A stretch of 64,000 bases of DNA from Oleispirillum sp963668495 (GTDB lineage Bacteria > Pseudomonadota > Alphaproteobacteria > Rhodospirillales > Rhodospirillaceae): positions 434,001-498,000 of the forward strand of contig OY764545.1 of NCBI GenBank assembly GCA_963668495.1, read 5' to 3'. Made by a program: the position numbers and the translations under genes. How positions within the stretch are numbered: the first letter of the stretch is position 1; the number at the start of each line of letters is the position of its first letter. The notes below the pieces were generated by a model. It made no database searches, was not told the origin of the DNA, and saw nothing but the letters and a program-made list of their open reading frames with translations. Below are positions 9,498-17,309 of this stretch, in pieces.

Positions 9498-10259
9498 ATG
9501 ACAGCCACGCCCTCCGTCCCCCCCGAGACAATTGAACTTTTTGATCGCCTGAAAAAACACCTGAAAATGGTCAATAACATCCTTTTCGAAGTGACTAAGG
9601 GCATTACCCAAGACGGACCGTTTATGGGGCAACAATTGCTCCGTCATGCGTCATGGGGAGCCGGAGATTTATCCTGTAAACTGCTGGGATGTTATGAGGC
9701 AGAACTTCATACCGCCCTTGAGGTTGCAATCCGTAAGAACCCGGAAATTTCCGTCAATGTCGGATGTGCCGAAGGCTATTACGCTATTGGGCTGGCGCTG
9801 CGTCTACCCTGCACACGTCATTATGCATATGACATTGACCCTGCGGCGCGGGCAGTCTGCCAACAAGCTGCTGAAGCCAACGGAGTGGACGACTTGCTGA
9901 CGATTGGCGGTGAGTGTCACAAAGAGACATTGATAGAGTTATTCAAGAACCGCACATCCGGGCTTTTGGTTTTGGATTGTGAAGGCGCGGAAGCGGACTT
10001 GCTGACACCGGATGTCGTACCATCCCTTGCGGCAAGCGATATCATCATCGAATGTCATGACCATTTGGTGCCCGGTGTTTCACAAACCCTAATGGATCGG
10101 CTCTCGGCAACGCATACATGCCGACTTGTCCGCGAAGGCGCACGCGACCCGTCAGGATCCCCCCTGTTGCAACCCCTACCAACGTTTGAACGCTGGCTTG
10201 CGGTGTGCGAATTCCGACCCTGCCTGATGCACTGGTTGATCGCAACCCCGAAACCATAA
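9498..10259 (+). CDS. SAM-dependent methyltransferase-like protein (FkbM/class I fold)
   Basis: About 253 aa from the ATG at 9498. The frame is open to 9351, but the added 49 residues overlap the msrA leader and look non-coding. The middle has a class I methyltransferase arrangement: a glycine-poor motif I (ISVNVGCAEGYYAIGLAL), an acidic residue after the next strand (YAYDIDPAARAVC), and a motif III/IV-like strand (GLLVLDCEGAEADLL) typical of FkbM-like proteins. The substrate is unknown. It lies alone between msrA and the met operon and ends at a strong terminator. I could not recognise a specific subfamily. Confidence 0.7.
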   Translation: MTATPSVPPETIELFDRLKKHLKMVNNILFEVTKGITQDGPFMGQQLLRHASWGAGDLSCKLLGCYEAELHTALEVAIRKNPEISVNVGCAEGYYAIGLALRLPCTRHYAYDIDPAARAVCQQAAEANGVDDLLTIGGECHKETLIELFKNRTSGLLVLDCEGAEADLLTPDVVPSLAASDIIIECHDHLVPGVSQTLMDRLSATHTCRLVREGARDPSGSPLLQPLPTFERWLAVCEFRPCLMHWLIATPKP

Positions 10260-10263
10260 GGCA

Positions 10264-10292
10264 AAGGCCGGAGCATCAATGGCTCCGGCCTT
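10264..10292. terminator. Bidirectional terminator between the methyltransferase gene and metQ
   Basis: AAGGCCGGAGC (10264-10274) and GCTCCGGCCTT (10282-10292) form a perfect 11-bp stem with a 7-base loop, followed on the plus strand by CATTTT. It lies between two convergent genes and can serve both. Confidence 0.8.
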
Positions 10293-10320
10293 CATTTTCA
10301 GCATCAAATCTATGCTAGGA

Positions 10321-11124
10321 TTATTTGACTTCAAATGCCGGAACAATGCCGCCTTTGAAGGTTTTCTCAATAAATGCAGCAGTCGGTGCAGACTGATACG
10401 CATCGACAAAGGTTTTCACCCACGGCTTATCTTTGTTGTCTTCGTGCGCAACAATGATATTGACGTAAGGGCTGCTCAGGCCTTCGATCACCAATGCATC
10501 TTTGGCCGGGACCATGCCGGCTTCCATTGCATAGTTGGTATTAATCGCAGCGGCATCCACATCCGGGATCGCACGAACCAATTGCGCAGCATCCAGCTCA
10601 ACAAATTTCAGGTTCTTCGGATTTTCCAGAACATCAACCACGCTCGGCGTCAACTTGGCTGCCGGATCAACTTTAATCAGACCAGCTTCCTGCATCAGCA
10701 ACAGCGCACGTCCACCATTGGTCGGATCGTTCGGCACGCCAATGCTGGCGCCTTCCGGCAGATCTTTCAGGCTTTTGACCTTATCGGAATACACGCCCAT
10801 GGGCATCACGACACTGGTCCCAACAGTCACCAGTTTATAGCCACGGTCATTGATTTGTTTATCAAGGTACGGCTGGTGTTGGAATGCGTTCAGGTCAAGA
10901 TCACCGTCGGCAACCGCGCGGTTCGGCAACACATAGTCACTGAATGCCACCACTTCGATTTCAACGTTTTTCTTCGCCATTTCACTTTTGATGAATTCGA
11001 CGATTTGCTCATCCGGGCCTTGGATCACGCCAACTTTAATTGCCTTCGCATAGGCAGCAGTTGATACAACCGCAAAACCGGCAGCAGCAAACACCGCACC
11101 ACGCAATACAGACTTCAAAGACAT
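10321..11124 (-). CDS. metQ: Methionine ABC transporter substrate-binding protein MetQ
   Basis: 267 aa, NlpA/MetQ family. The N-terminal 26 residues form a signal peptide with a probable AYA cleavage site. There is no lipobox cysteine, so unlike E. coli MetQ it is probably a free periplasmic protein. Characteristic family blocks include DYVLPNRAVADGDLDLNAFQH, GASIGVPNDPTNGGRAL and a conserved NTNYAMEAG near the C-terminal third. It captures methionine and delivers it to MetI/MetN. It is third in the metN-metI-metQ operon, with a 59-base gap after metI. Confidence 0.93.
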   Translation of the reverse strand: MSLKSVLRGAVFAAAGFAVVSTAAYAKAIKVGVIQGPDEQIVEFIKSEMAKKNVEIEVVAFSDYVLPNRAVADGDLDLNAFQHQPYLDKQINDRGYKLVTVGTSVVMPMGVYSDKVKSLKDLPEGASIGVPNDPTNGGRALLLMQEAGLIKVDPAAKLTPSVVDVLENPKNLKFVELDAAQLVRAIPDVDAAAINTNYAMEAGMVPAKDALVIEGLSSPYVNIIVAHEDNKDKPWVKTFVDAYQSAPTAAFIEKTFKGGIVPAFEVK

Positions 11125-11183
11125 GTTCGCACTCCTTAATGTTTTGTTGAATTTGTTAGTTTTGAACCTTCCCTCTGCCCGGA

Positions 11184-11843
11184 TTAGCGCTGACGCTTAT
11201 CCAAGCGACGGGCAATATAATCACCTGTGGACTGCACCATCTGCACCACAACAACCAGAACAACCACAACCGTCAGCATAATATCGGGCCGGAACCGCTG
11301 GTAACCATACCGAATACCCAAATCACCGAGGCCACCGCCGCCAACAGCACCCACCATGGCTGAATAGCCAATCAGCAAAACTGTGGTCAGGGTTAGACCC
11401 AAGACGATGGCGGGCATGGCTTCCGGCAACAAAACCTTACGCACGATTTGCAGCGGGCGCGCGCCCATGGCTTGCGCTGCCTCAATCAAACCAGAGTCCA
11501 CACCGCGTAGAGCCCCCTCAATCACCCGTGCAATAAACGGAGCCGCAGCCACCGTCAGCGGCACAATTGCCGCATTAGTCCCGATGGACGTTCCGGCAAT
11601 CAGGCGCGTAAACGGGATAATCGCTACCGCAAGAATAATAAACGGCACGGACCGGGTGGCATTCACCACGGCACCAACGACTTTATTGAAGACAGGAGCT
11701 TCAAACAGCTCCCCCTTGCCGGAGGTCGCGAGCAACACACCAACCGGGCCACCAATCAACGTCCCCACAAGCAGAGACGCAAACACCATATATGCGGTGT
11801 CGATGGTGGAGCTAACCAAGAGGCCGATGATCTGGCTCGACAT
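11184..11843 (-). CDS. metI: Methionine ABC transporter permease MetI
   Basis: 219 aa with five membrane segments. The EAA loop typical of ABC permeases is visible (EAAQAMGARPLQIVRKVLLPEA, residues about 132-153). Its length and motifs (NATRSVPFIIL) match MetI. The start overlaps the end of metN by 32 bases, indicating coupled translation, unless a slightly later start is used. Inner-membrane channel partner of MetN and MetQ. Confidence 0.93.
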   Translation of the reverse strand: MSSQIIGLLVSSTIDTAYMVFASLLVGTLIGGPVGVLLATSGKGELFEAPVFNKVVGAVVNATRSVPFIILAVAIIPFTRLIAGTSIGTNAAIVPLTVAAAPFIARVIEGALRGVDSGLIEAAQAMGARPLQIVRKVLLPEAMPAIVLGLTLTTVLLIGYSAMVGAVGGGGLGDLGIRYGYQRFRPDIMLTVVVVLVVVVQMVQSTGDYIARRLDKRQR

Positions 11844-12876
11844 AACCGATTACCTCTGCTGTTAGATTACGGGATTGAACAAACGAAATTCCTTTTTCGG
11901 CAGCCTCGATGCCGCCGCGGGCTTCACAGAACAAAATCCCGAAGGGCTGGTCCTGAATATATTCCACTTGCCCGGACATGATGCTGAAATCAATGCCGGT
12001 AACACGGTTCAACTGGCTGATGATCGGGTCATGGGACGTCGGGCCGATGAACATGATTTTCACCACCGGATTTTCACTGTCCGAAGTCCGGGTTGGCTTA
12101 ATGATTTTACGCAGGGATTTGGGCAGATTGGCCTCAATTTCACCTGCCACCATGGACTGGGTGGTGGGATGTTGCGGCTGAACAAATACGTTAAAGACTT
12201 CGCCGGTTTCCACGATCAAGCCATCATCAATCACAGCCACACGATCACACAGTTCCCGAACCACACTCATTTCGTGGGTAATCACCACCATAGTCAGGTT
12301 AAGGCGCGCATTCAACCCCTTCAGCAGGTCCAGAATTTGTTCAGTCGTTTCCGGGTCCAATGCAGAGGTAACCTCGTCGCACAACAGGATCTTCGGTTCC
12401 ACCACCAAGGCCCGCGCAATACCAACACGCTGTTTTTGCCCACCGGAAAGCTGGGACGGATAATGGTCGGATTTCTCGGTCAGGCCGACCAGTTCCAGCA
12501 TAGTTGTCACGCGTTCGGTGATCTCTGCTTTGGGCGTATTGGCAAGCTCCAGCGGTAGGGCCACGTTGTCAAACACCGTACGCGACGACAACAGATTAAA
12601 ATGCTGAAACACCATGCCGATGTGGCGGCGGAATTTCGTCAGTTCCGCATCGCTTAAGGACATCAAGTCCACACCATCGACAACAACCTGACCGGAGCTA
12701 ATATCCTCCAGCCGATTCAGAGTTCGCACCAGCGTACTTTTCCCTGCACCGGACCGCCCGATAATGCCAAAGACCTGCCCTTTTTCAATGTGCAGATCAA
12801 TGCCCTTCAGGGCATGGTGACCGGAACTTTTCCGCGACGCGGGATAAATCTTCTCTACACCGTTCAAACGGATCAT
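11812..12876 (-). CDS. metN: Methionine ABC transporter ATPase MetN
   Basis: About 354 aa from the ATG at 12876 (MIRLNGVEKIYPAS); the open frame extends further upstream but only the ATG fits the family. Walker A is GRSGAGKST, the signature is LSGGQKQRVGIARAL, Walker B is ILLCDEVTSALDPET and the switch histidine is in VITHEM. After about residue 265 a NIL (ACT-like) domain follows, which in MetN binds methionine and inhibits transport allosterically. First gene of metNIQ. No SAM riboswitch or Met box was recognised upstream. Confidence 0.94.
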   Translation of the reverse strand: MIRLNGVEKIYPASRKSSGHHALKGIDLHIEKGQVFGIIGRSGAGKSTLVRTLNRLEDISSGQVVVDGVDLMSLSDAELTKFRRHIGMVFQHFNLLSSRTVFDNVALPLELANTPKAEITERVTTMLELVGLTEKSDHYPSQLSGGQKQRVGIARALVVEPKILLCDEVTSALDPETTEQILDLLKGLNARLNLTMVVITHEMSVVRELCDRVAVIDDGLIVETGEVFNVFVQPQHPTTQSMVAGEIEANLPKSLRKIIKPTRTSDSENPVVKIMFIGPTSHDPIISQLNRVTGIDFSIMSGQVEYIQDQPFGILFCEARGGIEAAEKGISFVQSRNLTAEVIGYVEPDHRPLG

Positions 12877-13051
12877 TGTTCGTCCTACATCCCTTATCGA
12901 ACCCGCGACACGATTACACATTTGCGGTTTAATTCGCGTGTGCCTCAGGCAGAAATGCCATAGCACAACCACACCATCCCTATAACTACTAATTTGGTAT
13001 GTCTATATTAATAATTATACATAATTTTATGATAGTTTATTCCTTTGACGC

Positions 13052-13088
13052 AAAAAAAGCCCTCCAGCCGAAATGACCAAAGGGCTTT
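13052..13088 (-). terminator. Rho-independent terminator downstream of the terC remnant
   Basis: AAAGCCCT (13056-13063) pairs with AGGGCTTT (13081-13088). Read on the minus strand the stem is followed by seven T residues, so it terminates transcription coming from terC towards metN. Confidence 0.7.
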
Positions 13089-13148
13089 GTGATGGTCCAA
13101 CAGAAGCATTCAGCAATGGGGGAAAGTTCCCCCCCAATTGCCTCTATT

Positions 13149-13761
13149 TCATCGTGGGGCAGAATCCATATTCTTACGGGCAAGCATATTCATGGCCTCA
13201 ACAAAGCCCGAGAAGGCCATTGCCGCATAAATATACCTCTTGGGGACATGTAAACCAAAGCCATCTGCGATCAGGGTCGTTCCGATCAGAAGCAAGAACC
13301 CAAGTGCCAACATAACGATTGTTGGATTCCTTGCGATAAACTCAGACAGAAAATCAGCCGCCAACAGCATACACCCAACCGCCACGACCACCGCCGCTAG
13401 CATAATTGGTAAATGTGTCGTCATACCCACAGCCGTAATAATGCTGTCGATGGAAAAGACCAAATCAAGCAACACGATCTGGAGTATTGCCCCCCACCGA
13501 CATACGTCCGCTGCCAACATTCAATGTGCTGGTTTCAGGTTCTGGGTCCACATTGTGGTGTATTTCTTTAGTCGCTTTCCAGACTAAGAACAAACCACCT
13601 GCAATAAGGATCAAATCACGCCACGAGAAGTCCTGCTCAAACAGGGTGATAATTGGCGTAGTGAGGGTCACAATGGGCCATGCCAAGCGTCGGCAGTATC
13701 TTTGATCTATGCAAAGACATACCATTGGGCGCACACTTAGAAACTGTTCTTCACGGCACAA
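13149..13761 (-). pseudogene. TerC family membrane protein, truncated and frameshifted
   Basis: Two overlapping frames together spell most of a TerC-like (tellurium-resistance type) membrane protein. The upstream frame gives TPIITLFEQDFSWRDLILI and GGLFLVWKATKEIHH. The downstream frame gives LQIVLLDLVFSIDSIITAVG and GFGLHVPKRYIYAAMAFSGF. They join in a run of six G on the coding strand (plus-strand C run 13490-13495). With five G the frame would read SVGAILQIV. The first ~60 residues of the family, including the first acidic membrane motif, are not found upstream, where the frame degrades. Together this indicates a decayed gene rather than a sequencing slip alone. TerC proteins are linked to metal (Mn) handling. 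Confidence 0.85.
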
Positions 13762-13963
13762 TCAACGCCTACTAAGGCATTGATATAAAATTAAATTCCA
13801 TAAATTTGTTAGTCGAATACGATATTAGTTTTCAAAATAAAGCCCATCAGAACCCCACGCGAATGCGAAGGCGTCCTTGAAATATACGCAGTCATGCATC
13901 ACGGGGCAGCATGCATAGTGGGCTGAAGTCGAACGATACAGTCGGCTTTAGGAGGCTCAGCTC

Positions 13964-14002
13964 ATGACTAAAATCGGCTGCGCTCGCAGCAACCCAGAAT
14001 GA
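13964..14002 (+). pseudogene. Vestige of a serine recombinase (resolvase) N-terminus
   Basis: After a good ribosome site (AGGAGG) an ATG opens MTKIGCARSNPE and then stops. Serine resolvases and invertases typically begin MTKIGYARVST(x)EQ. The match in start, spacing and ribosome site suggests a resolvase start decayed by a point change and small deletions. No catalytic residues remain. It is short, so chance similarity cannot be excluded. Confidence 0.4.
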
Positions 14003-14091
14003 GAATACATGACGAAAGTACATCCAAACAGATTGCCCCTTGGATCTCTCGTTAAGAGAACCCTAGACATGCACATTCATTCTAAAAAAAA

Positions 14092-14110
14092 TGGTGGGTC
14101 CGGCAGGACT
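14092..14110 (-). repeat. tRNA 3'-end fragment, possible attachment site
   Basis: Read on the minus strand the 19 bases are AGTCCTGCCGGACCCACCA. This looks like the 3' half of a T arm, an acceptor strand and CCA, followed by eight T residues as after a real tRNA. The rest of a tRNA (T-loop TTCGA, anticodon arm, 5' acceptor) is absent upstream. Such fragments are typical of att sites left by integrases. On this orientation the integrated element would lie to the right, and an intact tRNA would be expected at its other end. None was seen in the window. Confidence 0.45.
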
Positions 14111-14444
14111 GCCACAAGGACTCTTATCGACAGGCAATTCCTATGAGTTATGCAGCACCTCATAAATGTGTAGCATTTGCAAGCCTGTCAAGCATCAACC
14201 ATTCGTCCGGCCCCAAGGCAACTGTTGTAGACGATATCTGCGTATGGACGATGATTTTTAGCCTAGATTTGCCGCCTTTAGGCTTTGCTTCGCGCCGGGG
14301 TGAGATGCGAATTTTTTAGCTGTGTCTGATGTTACCTTTGCCGCAGCCTGAACCTTCCATACCTATAGCCATGAAATACGTTGACAGCTTGCAGTTGTAC
14401 GGCGGGCATGGCAGAGTCGTGGCGCTTTGCGTTGTGAGGTTGCA

Positions 14445-15038
14445 ATGAAATCCCTGATCACTGTTCTCGCCATCTGCCTATCTGTCGCAACGACGTCCGC
14501 CCATGCCCAAACCGTTGCGGATGGGATTAAAGCTAGGAACTCAGGCGATTATGAAACGGCAAAGTCTATATTTTTGAAGCACGTGGACGATGGGAATGCA
14601 AAAGCTATGAATGCCATCGGGCGTTTATATGATCAGGGAAAGGGCTACTCAAAAAATATACATAGAGCCTGTGACTGGTACGAGAGGTCAGCTATTGCAG
14701 GTTATGTTTCCGCCCAGAATAATTTAGCTATCTGTTATGAGAGTGGTGAGGGACGGGCGAGAGATATTGAAAAGGCAATTTTTTGGCTTGAAAAGTCCGC
14801 GGAACAAGGACGTTTACAAGCTCAAGTGAACCTGGTGCGTCTCTACAATGATAGAAACCGTGATAGAGCAATATATTGGGGACAGAAAGCCGTTGACCAG
14901 AATAGTGCATTCGCCAGAGTTGTGATGTGGGGGTTTGATCTCCCCCACACCGGATTACATGCATCTACGACAGATATTGTTTGTGTAATCGCCATAAACC
15001 AACTGTTTGGAAAAGAATTGGATTACTGTGACTATTAG
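14445..15038 (+). CDS. Exported Sel1-repeat protein
   Basis: About 197 aa from the ATG at 14445, which has GAGG 6 bases upstream. A signal peptide (MKSLITVLAICLSVATTSAHA) is followed by tandem Sel1-like repeats: roughly residues 25-55 (KARNSGDYETAKSIFLKH), 56-90 (AMNAIGRLYDQGKGYSKNIH), 91-127 (AQNNLAICYESGEG) and a degenerate fourth. These helix-turn-helix repeats mediate protein-protein contacts and are common in secreted or envelope proteins. The C-terminal ~30 residues do not fit the repeat. It is locally A+T-richer than neighbours and sits in the accessory region, so horizontal origin is likely. Function is unknown. Confidence 0.75.
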   Translation: MKSLITVLAICLSVATTSAHAQTVADGIKARNSGDYETAKSIFLKHVDDGNAKAMNAIGRLYDQGKGYSKNIHRACDWYERSAIAGYVSAQNNLAICYESGEGRARDIEKAIFWLEKSAEQGRLQAQVNLVRLYNDRNRDRAIYWGQKAVDQNSAFARVVMWGFDLPHTGLHASTTDIVCVIAINQLFGKELDYCDY

Positions 15039-15040
15039 AG

Positions 15041-15397
15041 TTAGTCACCTTTTTTATTATAAATTATATCCATTGCTCCCCGTTTTGTTTGTTTTGATGC
15101 TTCTTTTTCCCCGATATTGATAAGGGTTCCGATGACCCTTTTGCCACCTTGTTTGGTGAGTTGTTGAGCAGGTCCGGTACCCGGCATGGCATCAATCAGG
15201 CGGTTTGAGCCTGCTTTTGCCGTTCGTGCAGATTTGCCCATGACTTTATCGGTGGCTCCATGAACGACACCGCCACCGACTTGCCCCCAGAAGTCAGCAC
15301 CACGTTCCGCCGCATCCAAACGCCCCCTGCCAAAGGATTGCACCATGCCGACAGCACGCCCGACCGGGGTGAAAGTAGTGAGGGCATCAATCACCAA
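15041..15397 (-). CDS. Hypothetical glycine-rich fragment, possible orphan toxin linker
   Basis: 118 codons starting with TTG or GTG directly after, and in the same frame as, the stop of the membrane gene upstream. No ribosome site is evident, so it may not be an independent gene. The composition (TPVGRAVGMVQSFGRGR, GGGVVHGATDKVM) recalls the glycine/alanine linkers that precede toxic tips of polymorphic toxins. The lysine-rich C-terminus (KKGD) gives no catalytic motif. It could be a displaced toxin piece downstream of an effector-immunity pair. I do not recognise a family. Confidence 0.35.
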   Translation of the reverse strand: MVIDALTTFTPVGRAVGMVQSFGRGRLDAAERGADFWGQVGGGVVHGATDKVMGKSARTAKAGSNRLIDAMPGTGPAQQLTKQGGKRVIGTLINIGEKEASKQTKRGAMDIIYNKKGD

Positions 15398-15754
15398 TCA
15401 AAAGCACATAGAGAAATACTCTTGCCGGATTGGGAAAAAATCCTGTCGCCCACATAGATTCACACCGTATTCTGCGATGTAGTAAACACGCAAGAAAAAC
15501 ACATGAATGATTGGGAAAAGCACAAAAGCCAATCTTAATGTTTTGGGCTTTCCCCTTCTGTTCAAGAGAACGAATGCAAGCATAAGGATGGTGTTAACAC
15601 TGACAAGGAGCAAGCTGACGCTATATCCTTGCCCGTACACAGCGTCTACGTTCGGCTTCATGACGCCGGTTTCTGCGGTTATAAAAGCAAGAAGCCACCA
15701 GATAAGGTGCCATCCCCAAACTAGGCTATGTATGATTCGCTCTCCTATTAACAC
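15398..15754 (-). CDS. Small three-TM membrane protein, candidate immunity protein
   Basis: 118 aa with three hydrophobic segments at about residues 10-28, 46-66 and 72-92, and short charged turns (NRRGKPKTLR). GTG start at 15754 with GGGAG about 9-10 bases upstream; an in-frame stop just before excludes a longer form. It begins 12 bases after the stop of the GH23-like effector candidate. Small multi-TM proteins in this position often protect the producing cell from a periplasm-acting toxin. The family is not recognised, and the immunity role is inferred only from position and topology. Confidence 0.55.
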   Translation of the reverse strand: MLIGERIIHSLVWGWHLIWWLLAFITAETGVMKPNVDAVYGQGYSVSLLLVSVNTILMLAFVLLNRRGKPKTLRLAFVLFPIIHVFFLRVYYIAEYGVNLCGRQDFFPIRQEYFSMCF

Positions 15755-15766
15755 GCCATAGTCTCC

Positions 15767-17062
15767 CTATTTTAGCAATGACCGCATACGCTCTAGCTTT
15801 CGCATGAGGTCCAAACCATGATTAGAAATCCCGCTTTTATCGGCTTCGGTTAGGTCTTTTTCCGGTTGCAACAAAGGGTGGTGTTCACCCATGTTATACA
15901 TATACCCAAGTCGCTTTATTTGGTCATCCGTTAATGGCTGCTCTCGCTGCTCAGGAAACACATTATCGCGCATCTTGGCAAGATGACGGGCAACCATTTC
16001 CAAGTTGTAATCTTCATTCTGCAATCGATTGATCAACTGACGTTCTTGCCCAAAAGTAAGGTTATTAGGATCGAGCCCTTCCATCTCTGCCACATGACGC
16101 AATTGAATAGATACATCTCCAGCGGAAACCCTATTGCTTGGTTTTGTTCCCGGAAGTTGATACGCCAAATGTGCCCAATTATCAAAAATATCCGGGTCTC
16201 CTCCAAGTTCTGTCCAAGAGATACCAGCAAGCATTTCAGGGGGAAGGTTGTATTTTTCAGCAACCTGCCTGATGCTGTCTTTTTTATCACTTACCCATCC
16301 ATCTTTATAATGTCGTAAATGTGTTTCTGCGGGATCAATTCCCAGATAATTCTCACCTTTCATTCTGATTGCATCGCTAAAGCCCCAAGTATGATTGTCT
16401 CCTTTCCCTCGATTTTGGCGTCGCTCATAACGCTGTCTCGTCGCGGGTAGAGATTGCTGATCTCCGCTATCCAATCCGCCTTGGGTGGCGTCAGGTTTTT
16501 TATGCCGGGCATCAGAATAAGCGCGCATGCCCGGCGGAACCTTGGTGTTGGCGATGATGTCATCCACATCTTCATCGTGGGCGTCGTAGGACCTATCAAA
16601 GTCACCACGGTCTTGGCCTAAGCCTGTCACTTGCTTTTGCGGTTTGTGTTGAGGAGTGGGCCGTGCCCCCAGCGTGCCATTCGGGTCAAAGGCCCGCACT
16701 TGCCCCGGTTGGATGGATGGCTGCGGACGTTTCATTTTCCCGAATTCGTCATACTGTGCTTCCCCCGGATAGGCTCGTTGGTACTCACGAGTCACGTGAT
16801 TGAATAACCGCCTGTCATTTTGATCCGCATAGAGGGGATTTTGCTGCATGGATTTCAGGCGTTCATCCACCGTCTTTCCTGTGGGGATAATGGGGTCAAC
16901 CATCTTGCCCGGTAGAGGCAAAGCGGATTGCGATTTCTGCTGTTGCTGTTGCTGCCGTTGTTGTTGCCCGAATACACCTTGGCCACCAAAGCCCCGCTGC
17001 CCCTTATTGTCGCTTTGTGTACTGAATTCATTCAGTAGCGATTTCCGTGATAAATTAAACAT
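15767..17062 (-). CDS. Putative effector with C-terminal GH23/lytic-transglycosylase-like domain
   Basis: 431 aa, ATG preceded by GAGGGCAGA. The N-terminal half is low-complexity and hydrophilic with a glutamine run (residues about 34-42) and many P/Q/G residues, and has no signal peptide. The C-terminal half (about 255-420) has the pattern of a lysozyme-like lytic transglycosylase: LPPEMLAGISWTELGGDPD with the candidate catalytic Glu in WTELGG, a GDVSIQLRHVAE stretch equivalent to the GxMQ motif, and YNLEMVARHLAKMRD equivalent to the helix that usually reads N-I-x-x-G-x-x-Y-L. I infer peptidoglycan cleavage. Lack of a signal peptide suggests export by a type VI or similar system, or release by lysis. 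It is followed by a small membrane protein. Confidence 0.6.
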   Translation of the reverse strand: MFNLSRKSLLNEFSTQSDNKGQRGFGGQGVFGQQQRQQQQQQKSQSALPLPGKMVDPIIPTGKTVDERLKSMQQNPLYADQNDRRLFNHVTREYQRAYPGEAQYDEFGKMKRPQPSIQPGQVRAFDPNGTLGARPTPQHKPQKQVTGLGQDRGDFDRSYDAHDEDVDDIIANTKVPPGMRAYSDARHKKPDATQGGLDSGDQQSLPATRQRYERRQNRGKGDNHTWGFSDAIRMKGENYLGIDPAETHLRHYKDGWVSDKKDSIRQVAEKYNLPPEMLAGISWTELGGDPDIFDNWAHLAYQLPGTKPSNRVSAGDVSIQLRHVAEMEGLDPNNLTFGQERQLINRLQNEDYNLEMVARHLAKMRDNVFPEQREQPLTDDQIKRLGYMYNMGEHHPLLQPEKDLTEADKSGISNHGLDLMRKLERMRSLLK

Positions 17063-17309
17063 TCTGCCCTCGATTTAAGCCTATGGAACATCTCCGTCGT
17101 TTCCGACGCACCCAGCCCCACACAAGAGCAATTGCCCGCACATGTCAACAATAATGCGGGCAACAACGGCTTTTATTTAAATGTTACGGGCAATTGCCCC
17201 ATCGATACATCCACTCATCACACGTCAGATGCCGATGAAGGTATTTGTTAGGACAGCCTCCCCTTTCCTCACGAGAAAATCATTAATCTCGCGTTGCGCG
17301 TGTTCCCTT
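17063..17309. promoter_or_regulatory. Cluster of TTGCCCG/CGGGCAA inverted repeats upstream of the effector gene
   Basis: TTGCCCGCA (17132-17140) and TGCGGGCAA (17155-17163) form a perfect 9-bp inverted repeat with a 14-base spacer. About 25 bases further on, GGGCAATTGCCC (17188-17199) is a perfect 12-bp palindrome containing the same TTGCCC core. The cluster lies 70-140 bases upstream of the effector ATG. It could be an operator array for an unknown regulator or a terminator/attenuator. Confidence 0.45.

Larger units (their letters stand above)
13762..14444. other. Gene-poor junction region at the left of the accessory island
   Basis: 683 bases without an intact gene. It holds a short vestige resembling the start of a serine recombinase (13964-14002), a 19-nt tRNA 3'-end-like fragment (14092-14110) after a run of eight A, and a small hairpin TCTCgttaaGAGA (14046-14058). 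A TTGACA box at 14381-14386 might belong to a promoter for the Sel1-repeat gene, but no good -10 follows. Everything else looks like decayed sequence. Confidence 0.55.

Noticed and set aside
12877..13050. Possible SAM riboswitch upstream of metN
   Set aside because: No SAM-I or SAM-II motif could be matched by eye.
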